64,000 bases of DNA, taken from the NCBI RefSeq assembly GCF_038562415.1, contig NZ_JBCFBA010000003.1:90717-154716 (forward strand). The letters run 5' to 3'. This document shows, piece by piece, positions 57,452-64,000 of the stretch. Position numbers and translations under genes: made by a program. The notes beneath the pieces were generated by a model that saw nothing but the letters and a program-made list of their open reading frames with translations, was not told the origin of the DNA and searched no databases. Positions within the stretch are counted from its first letter, which is position 1. Each line of letters starts with the position of its first letter. The DNA is from Solidesulfovibrio sp. Lineage in GTDB: Bacteria; Desulfobacterota; Desulfovibrionia; Desulfovibrionales; Desulfovibrionaceae.

Positions 57452-58321
57452 ATGGACGAAACGGCGAAACAGGCCAGGCCGGTCGGCTGGCTGGACAAGG
57501 CGGCCGCCGGCCGGACGCTGGACGAGCAGCTCGCGGACGTGCGCCGCGACGGCAGCCACGCGGCGCCGTCCGTGCTGCGGGAAATGGCCCTGACGGCAAA
57601 CGGCGTCGGCCGGCCGGCCCGCACGGCCGTAAACGCCCTGGTGTTCGGCTGCTACCGGCCTTTCAGCACGCCCTTTATCGTGCGCGACGCGGTCAGGCTC
57701 CTTAACCGCCTCGGCGTCGGCTTCACTTGGCTTGAAAAGGAATACTGCTGCGGCCTGCCGCTGCTCCCCCAGGCCCAGGGGGAGCGGGCGGGCGCCCTCC
57801 GGGAGGCGGCCAGGGACTGCATCCGGGCCAATGTGGCCGCGGCCGCGGAGCTGGGGGCGCAAAAGCTCGTCTACTGCTGCGCCGGCTGCGCCCATGCGGC
57901 CAAGGGGGCCCTGCCCGGTCAGGCCGCCGGCCACGCCTACATCCTCGACGCCCTCCTCGACGCCCTGGACGGCCGGCCCCTGGCCGTAGCGCCCCGGCGT
58001 ATCGCCTATTTCGAGGGCTGCCACGGCTCCTACCGCAAGCCCTATCCCGAGGCCGGCCTGGACTGGCCGCGCTACCGCCGCTTCCTGGGCGGCCTGGGCG
58101 GGCTGACCCTGGTCGATGTCCCCCAGGCCATGTGCTGCAAGGCCATGGCCGGCAAGATCGTGAACTGGATCGCGGACCAGGGCTGCGAGGCCGTGGTGTG
58201 CGCCTGTTCGGCCTGCAACGTGGCCATGCGCCAGGCCGGGCAGGGCAGGATCCGGGTGCAAAGCTACCTGGAAGTCCTCGCCGAGGCGCTCGGGGAAGAT
58301 CAGACCTGCCGGCAGACGTAG
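57452..58321 (+). CDS. CCG-domain Fe-S protein, HdrB/GlpC-like
   Basis: Protein of 289 residues with two cysteine-rich segments: FGCYRPFSTPF...KEYCCGLPLLP...CCAGCAHAAKG and FEGCHGSYRKPY...AMCCKAMAG...CACSACNVAM. These match the CCG domains of heterodisulfide reductase and glycolate oxidase families, with the second CCG altered to CCK. It would bind an Fe-S cluster and move electrons or reduce a disulfide, but stands alone. ATG follows AAGGAGG. Its 3' end overlaps the opposite-strand exporter gene by 22 bases. Confidence 0.8.
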   Translation: MDETAKQARPVGWLDKAAAGRTLDEQLADVRRDGSHAAPSVLREMALTANGVGRPARTAVNALVFGCYRPFSTPFIVRDAVRLLNRLGVGFTWLEKEYCCGLPLLPQAQGERAGALREAARDCIRANVAAAAELGAQKLVYCCAGCAHAAKGALPGQAAGHAYILDALLDALDGRPLAVAPRRIAYFEGCHGSYRKPYPEAGLDWPRYRRFLGGLGGLTLVDVPQAMCCKAMAGKIVNWIADQGCEAVVCACSACNVAMRQAGQGRIRVQSYLEVLAEALGEDQTCRQT

Positions 58322-59241
58322 AGCACGAGCCCGGTGACGGCCAGGGCCACGCCCAGGGCCCCGGCCGGCCCGGGCCAGGCCCCGGCCAGCAGCAGGGTTT
58401 CGCCCAAAAGCGAGAACACCACCTCCAGGGACTGGGTGGCGTCCGTGGCCGCCAGTTCGTAGGCGCTCTTGGCCTTGGCGCGCGCCCGCAAGAAGAGCGT
58501 GGTGGCGATCACCCCGGAAAAAAGGGCCACCAGGGCCGTCTGCACGACCTGTTCCCGGGAGGGCGGCGGCGGCTGGGTCGCGGCCACAAGGCCCAGCCAG
58601 AAGGGGATGGAGCCGAGCGTCAACAGCAGGGTCGGCGCCCGGCCGGCGTCGAGTTCGGGCCCCTCGATGCGGGGAATGGCGGCCAGGCGCGTCGAACCGC
58701 CGTGGCGCGCCTCCCAGACGAGCTGGTTGCCCAGGGGATAGGCCACGGCGGCCACCAGCACGGCCACGATGCCCCACAGGCTCCCCGGCCCGGCCCCGCC
58801 CCGGGCCTGCTCCAGGTTGACCAGCACGATGCCGGCGAAAATAAGGGTGGTGAAGGCCAGGCCCTTGGCCGGCACCCGGCGGCCCAGCAGGGCCAGGACC
58901 AGCGGCGTGGCCAGGATCGTCGACTGCCAGGTGGTGGCCACCACCCAGCCCGGGGAAAAGGCGGCGGCCAGGGTCACCCCGGCGTAGAAGACGCCGAAGC
59001 CCACCGAGCCGGCCAGGATCCAGAACAGCGGATGGTCGCGGAAAAGGCGCAGGGTCCGGGCCAAGGCGGCCGGGCCGCCCGTGACCAGCGTCCAGGCCAC
59101 CAGGATCGGCAGCATGAAGGCGTAGCGCAGGCTGGCCGACCAGACCCAATGGCCTCCTTCCAGGCTCATGGCCCGGTTGAGGACAAAGGTGCTGCTGAAA
59201 AACAGGGCGGCCATGGCCCCCAGGACAAGCAGTCGGGCCAT
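58300..59241 (-). CDS. EamA/DMT-type multidrug exporter
   Basis: Protein of 313 residues with about ten membrane helices in two halves, as in drug/metabolite transporters. Typical motifs are not strict; the segment ATDATQSLEVVFSLLGE near the end and STFVLNRAMSLEG near the start match the multidrug-resistance efflux subgroup. Start at 59241. The HD-domain gene ends... lies just upstream on the same strand (gap eight bases), so they are co-transcribed. Confidence 0.8.
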   Translation of the reverse strand: MARLLVLGAMAALFFSSTFVLNRAMSLEGGHWVWSASLRYAFMLPILVAWTLVTGGPAALARTLRLFRDHPLFWILAGSVGFGVFYAGVTLAAAFSPGWVVATTWQSTILATPLVLALLGRRVPAKGLAFTTLIFAGIVLVNLEQARGGAGPGSLWGIVAVLVAAVAYPLGNQLVWEARHGGSTRLAAIPRIEGPELDAGRAPTLLLTLGSIPFWLGLVAATQPPPPSREQVVQTALVALFSGVIATTLFLRARAKAKSAYELAATDATQSLEVVFSLLGETLLLAGAWPGPAGALGVALAVTGLVLYVCRQV

Positions 59242-59249
59242 GGGCGGCC

Positions 59250-59807
59250 TCAGGCCAGTCCGGTCTCGGCGGCGACGTCCGCGATGGCGGCGATGGCCAG
59301 GGCCAGGAAGGCGTCCAGGGCCAGCCCGGCCTTTTCGCACTCCAGGATGTTGGCCCGCCTGACGTTTGCGGCAAAGGCCTTGTCCTTCATCTTTTTCTTG
59401 ATGCTTTTCGGGGCCATGCCGACCATGCGGTCCGGGCGCACCAGGGCGGCGGCGCTGATGATGCCGGTGACGGATTCGGCGGCGCGCAGGGCGTAGTCGA
59501 AGGCCGTCTCCGGGGCCACGCCGGTGTGTTCGTCGTTGTGGGCGGCGATGGCGCGCAGGGCCTCCTCGGGCAGCGCCCCCTCGGGCAGGGCGTCGCGCAG
59601 GGCCAGGCCGTGGCGCGCGGGCTCGGCGGCCGTGCGGGGATAGTCCAGGTCGTGGAGCAGGCCGGTTACGCCCCACAGCTCCGGGTCCTGGCCGAGCTCG
59701 GTCGCCAGGGCCCGCATGACGGCCTCGGTCTGGCGGCCGTGGGCGATGAGCCCCGGATTGGGGTTTTCGGCCAAAACAAGGGCCAGGGCGGCTTGACGGT
59801 CGATCAT
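59250..59807 (-). CDS. HD-domain hydrolase
   Basis: Protein of 185 residues with the HD-superfamily signature GLLHDLDYPRTA and HNDEHTG. It resembles YedJ-type small HD proteins whose substrates are nucleotides or unknown phosphate esters. ATG overlaps the stop of the next gene upstream by four bases (ATGA), so it belongs to an operon with the small unknown protein and the exporter. Confidence 0.82.
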   Translation of the reverse strand: MIDRQAALALVLAENPNPGLIAHGRQTEAVMRALATELGQDPELWGVTGLLHDLDYPRTAAEPARHGLALRDALPEGALPEEALRAIAAHNDEHTGVAPETAFDYALRAAESVTGIISAAALVRPDRMVGMAPKSIKKKMKDKAFAANVRRANILECEKAGLALDAFLALAIAAIADVAAETGLA

Positions 59808-60064
59808 GCGGGGTCCTTTGGGGGCGTCGCAACGCCCAGGGCGTCGAGGTCGGCCCGGATGTCCCTGGCCACCCGATCGGCATAGGCCAGGGCCACGCGC
59901 TTGGCGTCCTCGAGGTTGGGGATTTTATCCTTGAGGGAGCGTTTGCCGACCTGGACCTTCCAGCCCGGCGCGCCCATCTTTTCGTGGACCACGGCCACGA
60001 GCAGGGCCCGGCCGAGGTTGATGTAATGGGTGCTGTCGTCGTGTCTGGTCCATTCGGGAATCAT
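59804..60064 (-). CDS. Small conserved protein of unknown function
   Basis: Protein of 86 residues without signal or cysteine. It begins MIPEWTRHDD and has a patch GKRSLKDKIPNLEDAKRVAL that looks like a small alpha/beta fold. The ATG follows GGAGG. First gene of the operon that continues with the HD protein and the exporter. I do not recognise a family. Confidence 0.7.
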   Translation of the reverse strand: MIPEWTRHDDSTHYINLGRALLVAVVHEKMGAPGWKVQVGKRSLKDKIPNLEDAKRVALAYADRVARDIRADLDALGVATPPKDPA

Positions 60065-60152
60065 GGCGCCTCCGGGGCCTACGGGCACATGCGCGGCACA
60101 GGCTAGCACGATGCGCGGCGGGGGCAAAGGGGCGCCTGGGCCCCCGGTGGCG

Positions 60153-62258
60153 TTATTTGGGGAAGGCGAGGGTGAAGACCGCGCCTTCGGCGTCGTTGGC
60201 GGCGGTGATTTCGCCGCCGAGCTGGCGGGCCAGGTTGACGATCAGCCGCAGGCCCAGGGTTTCGCCTTCCTCCGGCCGGAAATCCGGCGGCAGCCCCGGC
60301 CCGTCGTCGCCGATGGCCACGGTGACCAGGCCGTCGCGTTCCGTGAGCCGCAGGCGCAGGCTGCCCGAGGGCCGGCCCCGGAAGGCGTGCTTGAAGGCGT
60401 TGGTCAGGATCTCGTTGATGGCCAGTCCCGCCGGCACGGCCTTTTCGATGGCCACGTCCACGGCCTCGAGGCGGTTGTCGATGGTCAGGTTCGTCTTTTG
60501 GGGGTCGGGGCCGAAAAGCCGGGGCAGCAGGTCCCGGATGTAGTCGTCGAGGCGGATGCGCGACAGGCTCGCGGAGCGGTAGAGCTCCTCGTGGACCAGG
60601 GCCATGGAGGCGATGCGGCTGCGGCTTTCGCGGAAGGTTTCCAGGGCCTCGGGGTCGCGGACCTTTTCCTCCTGGAGGTAGAGCAGGCCGGAGATGATCT
60701 GGAGGTTGTTTTTCACCCGGTGGTGGATTTCCTTGAGCAGGATGTCCTTTTCCGCCAGGGAGTCGCGCAGCTCCCGTTCCGCGCGCACGCGTTCGGTGAC
60801 GTCCTTGTCCACGCCCCGGTAGCCCTGGAAGCGGCCGGTTTCGTCGTGCCAGGGCACGGCGCTGGTCATGATGCAGCGCCTGGCGCCGTCGCTGGCCAGC
60901 CGCCAGGAGATCCGCTCGTGGATGGGGCCGCGGTCTTTCCCGGCCCGGGCGAGGCTGTGGCCCAGGGTATCCTCTTCGCCCGGGGCCAGGAAGTCGCCGG
61001 GGTGTTTGCCGAGCAGGCTGACGGGGTCGTAGCCCAGGCCCTGGCGGATCTTGGGGCTGACGTACACGTAACGGCCGTCGGCGTCGGTTTCCCAGATCCA
61101 GTCGGCCATGCTGGCGGCGATGTGGACCAGGCGCTCCTGGCTCTGGCGCAGGGCGGCCAGGGCCTGGTCGCGGGCGGCGTCGTTGGCGGAGAGCAGCGAG
61201 GCCATGAGGTCGAGGGTCTTGGCCACCCGGCCGATGCCGGTGTCGCCGTGGGGCACGCCGGTGCGCGCGGCCAGGTCGCCCTGGCCGATGCGGTCGGCCG
61301 TGGCGGCGATGCGGTCCAGGCGCTTGCCGATGACCGCGCCGCCCAGAAACCAGGCCACGGAAAGGGCCAGCCCGGCGCAGGCGGCCAGAAGCAGCAGGTT
61401 GCGGCGCAAGGCGTCGCGGGCGGGGGCCAGCACGGTGGCATCGGGCAGGCCGATCACGAAATACATGTACGGTGGCCGGTCGGGCCCCAGGGACAGCTTC
61501 TGGAAGGCGTAATACCGGCTGTGGCCGTCGGAACCCGGCTGGTGGAAGACGCCGCTTTCGCCCCCGGCCTCCATTTCGCGCCAGACCGCTTCCTTGATGG
61601 GCGCGCCCAGGGGGTTGGCCGGATTTTTGGGGCGGTAGGAGAGGCGTATGCCGTTGTGGTCGGTGATGCCGAGCATGCTTCCGGCCGGCAGGGCCAGTTG
61701 GTCGAAGAAGTCGTCGAAAGTGGTCAGCCTGACGGCGGCGGTGAGCACGCCCACGATCCGGCCGTCGTCGTCGGTGATGGGCAGGGAAAAGGGAAAGGCG
61801 GGATCGTAGGCCGTGCGGCTGATGATGTACTCGCCGGCGGAGAACCCCCCTGTGGCCATGGCCTCGATGAAATGCTTGCGGTCGGCCAGGTTGACCCGTC
61901 CGTAGGGCAGGCCCGAGGCCAGGATGTCGCCTTGCCGGTTCACGGCCAGGATGTTGACGTAGACCGGGTTGCGGTTGAGCAGGGAGGCGAACAGCGACCC
62001 GCAGGCCGGTACGTCGAGCCTTTTGACCTCGGGCATGGCGGTCAGGGTGGTGAGCAGCAGCCTGGTGCTTTCGGTGAGGCTGGCCTGGGTCTGGGCCATG
62101 GCGGCGGCCGCGCGGCGGGCCTCGTTCACGGCGTCGGTGACGAGGTGGCGGCGCTGCCGGAGGCCGTCGTAGAGTTGCAGGGCCAGGGCGGGCAGCACGG
62201 CCAGCAGGGTGACAAGGACAAGCCCCATCCGTATGGAGGGCGTCCGAGGCAGCTTCAC
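60153..62258 (-). CDS. Membrane histidine kinase, HisKA_2 type with Cache, HAMP and PAS
   Basis: Kinase of 701 residues. N-terminal membrane segment at about 10-30, a long periplasmic Cache-like domain of about 230 residues, a second membrane segment (LLLLAACAGLALSVAWFLG), HAMP, a PAS domain (MADWIWETDADGRYVYVSPKI) and a histidine-kinase part of the HisKA_2 type: LLKEIHHRVKNNLQII with the ATPase motif EILTNAFKHAF. It would sense an external molecule. GTG start at 62258 with a GGAGAAG upstream. Its partner regulator is unknown; three stand-alone receivers occur nearby (50818, 53747, 54413). Confidence 0.88.
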   Translation of the reverse strand: MKLPRTPSIRMGLVLVTLLAVLPALALQLYDGLRQRRHLVTDAVNEARRAAAAMAQTQASLTESTRLLLTTLTAMPEVKRLDVPACGSLFASLLNRNPVYVNILAVNRQGDILASGLPYGRVNLADRKHFIEAMATGGFSAGEYIISRTAYDPAFPFSLPITDDDGRIVGVLTAAVRLTTFDDFFDQLALPAGSMLGITDHNGIRLSYRPKNPANPLGAPIKEAVWREMEAGGESGVFHQPGSDGHSRYYAFQKLSLGPDRPPYMYFVIGLPDATVLAPARDALRRNLLLLAACAGLALSVAWFLGGAVIGKRLDRIAATADRIGQGDLAARTGVPHGDTGIGRVAKTLDLMASLLSANDAARDQALAALRQSQERLVHIAASMADWIWETDADGRYVYVSPKIRQGLGYDPVSLLGKHPGDFLAPGEEDTLGHSLARAGKDRGPIHERISWRLASDGARRCIMTSAVPWHDETGRFQGYRGVDKDVTERVRAERELRDSLAEKDILLKEIHHRVKNNLQIISGLLYLQEEKVRDPEALETFRESRSRIASMALVHEELYRSASLSRIRLDDYIRDLLPRLFGPDPQKTNLTIDNRLEAVDVAIEKAVPAGLAINEILTNAFKHAFRGRPSGSLRLRLTERDGLVTVAIGDDGPGLPPDFRPEEGETLGLRLIVNLARQLGGEITAANDAEGAVFTLAFPK

Positions 62259-62281
62259 AGGGCTTCTCCAGCGGTCGCGGC

Positions 62282-62473
62282 CTAGGCCCGCCGCAGCCAG
62301 CGCAGCAGGCGCCCGGCCACGTCCAGGCCGTCGAAAAGGCCGGCCCACGAACGACGCGCCGCCGTCCCGGCCAGCCCCCACTCCAGGCGCAACAGGCGAC
62401 GCTCCAGTTCGCCGCGCATGACCAGCCGCCGTTTCTCCTCGGCGATCCGCCGCAATTGGCCGTCTAGAAACAT
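62282..62473 (-). CDS. Small basic protein, YqjK-like by position
   Basis: Protein of 63 residues, strongly basic and helical, with no membrane segment. It overlaps the holin-like gene by ten bases. In E. coli the order yqjD-yqjE-yqjK has the same layout (DUF883 protein, small membrane protein, small basic protein); sequence similarity cannot be judged by eye. Confidence 0.55.
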   Translation of the reverse strand: MFLDGQLRRIAEEKRRLVMRGELERRLLRLEWGLAGTAARRSWAGLFDGLDVAGRLLRWLRRA

Positions 62474-62841
62474 GCCCTGTCCTTTTTGAGGGCCGCCAGG
62501 CTCTCGGCGAAAACGCCGGACAGGGCGGCCAGGCGGACGCGCATGCGCGCCAGCACGACCGCGCCGGCGGCGACGGCCAGGGCCGCGCCGCCTCCGGCCG
62601 CCGCCGCCCGCCACGGGGGCGGCACGGCCAGGATGACGGCCAGGGCGCCGAGCCCCAGGCCCAGAAGCAGCAGGCCGCAGCCCAGGCAGGTCAGCAGCAG
62701 GATCTGGACCAGGCGCACGGCGGCTTCCCTGGCCTCCAGTCCGGCCAGTTCCAGGCGCGACAGGGCCATGTCCGCCAAGGCGGCGGAAATCCCCGAGAAC
62801 GCGTCGGCGAAGGCCGCCATCGCGGCCGGCAGCGAGGCCAT
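62464..62841 (-). CDS. Small membrane protein of the phage-holin-like/YqjE group
   Basis: Protein of 125 residues with two membrane segments (ILLLTCLGCGLLLLGLGLGA and a second Ala/Val-rich stretch) and a helical N-terminus. Similar proteins are annotated as phage holin family or YqjE; they probably work at the inner membrane. It follows the DUF883 gene with a one-base gap. No phage genes are near, so it is not part of a prophage. Confidence 0.72.
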   Translation of the reverse strand: MASLPAAMAAFADAFSGISAALADMALSRLELAGLEAREAAVRLVQILLLTCLGCGLLLLGLGLGALAVILAVPPPWRAAAAGGGAALAVAAGAVVLARMRVRLAALSGVFAESLAALKKDRACF

Positions 62842-62842
62842 G

Positions 62843-63151
62843 CTATTTCCGGCTCAAGAACCAGCCGAGGAAAAGCCCCAGCAGGAAACTGCCGCCCACG
62901 ACATGGTAGGGCCGCTCCCGCACCACCCGGTCCGCGGCGGCCACGGCGTCGTCGAGGGCTTCCTCGAGGACGCCGTCGAGTTCGGCGTATTTTTCCTTGG
63001 CCGTGTTGAGGCGTTCCTCCAACTGGGCCCTGGCCTTGCGGATGCGCTCGTCGGCCTCGCCGGCCGTGGCGTCGAGCAGGGCGCCGGCATGGCGGGCGAT
63101 CTCCCGCAGTTCCCTTGCCGCTTCATCGGGATAGCCGCGTTTGCTGGGCAT
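62843..63151 (-). CDS. DUF883-family protein, YqjD/ElaB-like
   Basis: Protein of 102 residues: a helical coiled-coil part (LEERLNTAKEKYAELDG) and a C-terminal membrane segment (VVGGSFLLGLFLGWFLS) ending in RK. In E. coli YqjD anchors ribosomes to the membrane in stationary phase; ElaB relatives are stress proteins. ATG follows GGAGG. First gene of the three-gene set. Probably stress-related; the role here is inferred. Confidence 0.8.
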   Translation of the reverse strand: MPSKRGYPDEAARELREIARHAGALLDATAGEADERIRKARAQLEERLNTAKEKYAELDGVLEEALDDAVAAADRVVRERPYHVVGGSFLLGLFLGWFLSRK

Positions 63152-63255
63152 GGCGTTTCCTCCGCAGGCAATGGTTTCCATAGGCAGGCGTTACCCTTTT
63201 GCGGGCAGGCTGTCCATGGCCGGGACGACAAAGGGACGTCCCGGGCCGCGGCTTT

Positions 63256-63277
63256 AAAAAATACGAGAGTATTTTTT
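63256..63277. terminator. A/T-rich hairpin between kinase and DUF883 gene
   Basis: AAAAAATAC, GAGA loop, GTATTTTTT: a nine-base-pair stem dominated by A-T pairs, about 65 bases after the kinase stop. Weak as a terminator; it could instead be part of the promoter of the DUF883 operon. Confidence 0.3.
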
Positions 63278-63340
63278 ATGAAAAAATGAGTTCCAGGCGT
63301 TACACGCCAATAAGCATGGACCCTCTTCGCGGACGCGGCC

Positions 63341-64000
63341 CTAGGCCTCCGTGTCACCCAGCGGCAGGGCGACATGGAAGGCGCTGCCCGCGCCGGGGGC
63401 GCTGTCGAGCCAGATCCGGCCGCCCATGCTCCGGGTGAGCAGGGCGCACAGGGTCAGCCCCAGGCCCGTGCCGCCAAAGGGCCGGGTGGTCGAGGCGTCG
63501 AGCTGGGTGAAGGGCTCGAACACGCGCGCCCGGGCCTCTTCGGGAATGCCGATGCCGGTGTCGGCCACGGTATAGCGCAACTGCCCGCCGCCCAGGGCCA
63601 CCGTCAGGCGCACCGTCCCGGCCGGGGTGAACTTCACGGCGTTGTCGAGGAGGTTGCCCAGCACCTGGCCGACCCGGTCCGGATCGCCCAGGGCCTTTCG
63701 CGGCGCGTCCGGGGCCACGTCCACGGTCAGGGCCAGGCCCTTGGCCCCGGCCCGGTCGGCGTACTCCCGGCCGAGGCGGTGGGCCAGTTCGCGGGGATCG
63801 TAGGCCTCCCGGCAAAACGCCAGGTGGCCGGAATGGACGCGGGAGACGTCGAGGATGTCGGAAAAAAGGCGCAGGAGGTTTTCGCCCGCCTCCTCCTGGG
63901 CGCGCAGCAAGGCTTCCTGACCGGGGGTCAGGCCCGAGTCGCGCAGGAGGTCCACCATGCCGAGGATGGTGTTGAGCGGTGTGCGGACCTCGTGGCTGAC
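63341..64000 (-). CDS. Histidine kinase, C-terminal part (cut by the window edge)
   Basis: The 219 C-terminal residues of a histidine kinase that continues beyond 64000. The visible part begins at the H-box (SHEVRTPLNTILGM) and runs through the N-box (LLDNAVKF), G1 (DTGIGIPEEA) and G2 (GGTGLGLTL). The stop lies at 63341. Sensor part not visible. It seems to belong to hybrid-type kinases, as the motif order fits that class, but no receiver follows. Confidence 0.85.
   Translation of the reverse strand, partial: VSHEVRTPLNTILGMVDLLRDSGLTPGQEALLRAQEEAGENLLRLFSDILDVSRVHSGHLAFCREAYDPRELAHRLGREYADRAGAKGLALTVDVAPDAPRKALGDPDRVGQVLGNLLDNAVKFTPAGTVRLTVALGGGQLRYTVADTGIGIPEEARARVFEPFTQLDASTTRPFGGTGLGLTLCALLTRSMGGRIWLDSAPGAGSAFHVALPLGDTEA

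Noticed and set aside
62464-62841. Phage holin as a sign of prophage
   Set aside because: Neighbours are YqjD/YqjK-like, no other phage gene or attachment site is visible.
1-64000. CRISPR arrays, tRNA or rRNA genes, transposases, toxin-antitoxin pairs
   Set aside because: Looked for repeats with regular spacing, cloverleaf-like sequences and transposase motifs; none found.

Overview
The window is high-GC DNA with long same-strand runs of tightly overlapping genes (many ATGA, GTGA or TGATG junctions). Its gene content points strongly to a sulfate-reducing bacterium of the Desulfovibrionaceae, probably a Desulfovibrio/Solidesulfovibrio type able to use alcohols. The signs are a molybdenum aldehyde oxidoreductase whose Fe-S cysteines and catalytic glutamate sit at the same residue numbers as in the Desulfovibrio gigas enzyme (as recalled), an alcohol dehydrogenase followed by hdrCBA and flxDCBA, a haem-containing chemoreceptor beside a multihaem cytochrome c, a rubrerythrin, and NtrC-type regulators with sigma-54 promoters. 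I see no rRNA, tRNA, CRISPR array, insertion sequence or prophage.

Layout. 1-6415 (minus strand): haem chemoreceptor and cytochrome c, then an operon of iron alcohol dehydrogenase, PAS histidine kinase and sigma-54 activator. 6746-7031: a small XRE repressor with a dyad just upstream. 7800-12307 (plus): chemoreceptor, CheW, and a secreted beta-1,3-glucanase-like protein. 12435-16879 (minus): RND efflux pump and its adaptor. 16993-30186 (minus): the most interesting region, an aldehyde oxidoreductase with about ten accessory genes: MoeA-like protein, Fe-S/pyridine-nucleotide oxidoreductase, small CxxC protein, SAM methyltransferase, C-GCAxxG-C-C protein, radical SAM enzyme, short CoA-ligase-like enzyme, XdhC, MobA-like/HD fusion and histidine phosphatase. 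31092-33693: a second kinase/activator pair, paralogous to the first. 33866-35317: a TrfA-like protein and a rubrerythrin. 35446-43877: alcohol dehydrogenase, HdrCBA and FlxDCBA. 44465-53725 (mostly plus): lipoprotein, two arsenate-reductase-like proteins, RpiA, transaldolase, a DctA-type carrier, a response regulator coupled to a SidJ-like pseudokinase, and unknowns. 53747-64000: response regulators, CysQ, a KaiB-like protein, agmatine deiminase, a CCG-domain protein, an exporter, an HD protein, two histidine kinases and a YqjD/YqjE/YqjK-like set.

How it fits together. Two alcohol dehydrogenases would make aldehydes and NADH. FlxABCD-HdrABC would recycle NADH by flavin-based electron bifurcation, and the aldehyde oxidoreductase would oxidise aldehydes to acids. 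Strong -24/-12 promoters lie upstream of the aldehyde oxidoreductase operon (30491-30506) and the alcohol dehydrogenase (43971-43987), with a weaker one upstream of the cytochrome/chemoreceptor pair (2492-2507). The two NtrC-type activators encoded here are the obvious candidates to drive them. Most of the aldehyde oxidoreductase accessory genes have, to my knowledge, no assigned biochemical role; that locus is the best candidate for an undescribed system.
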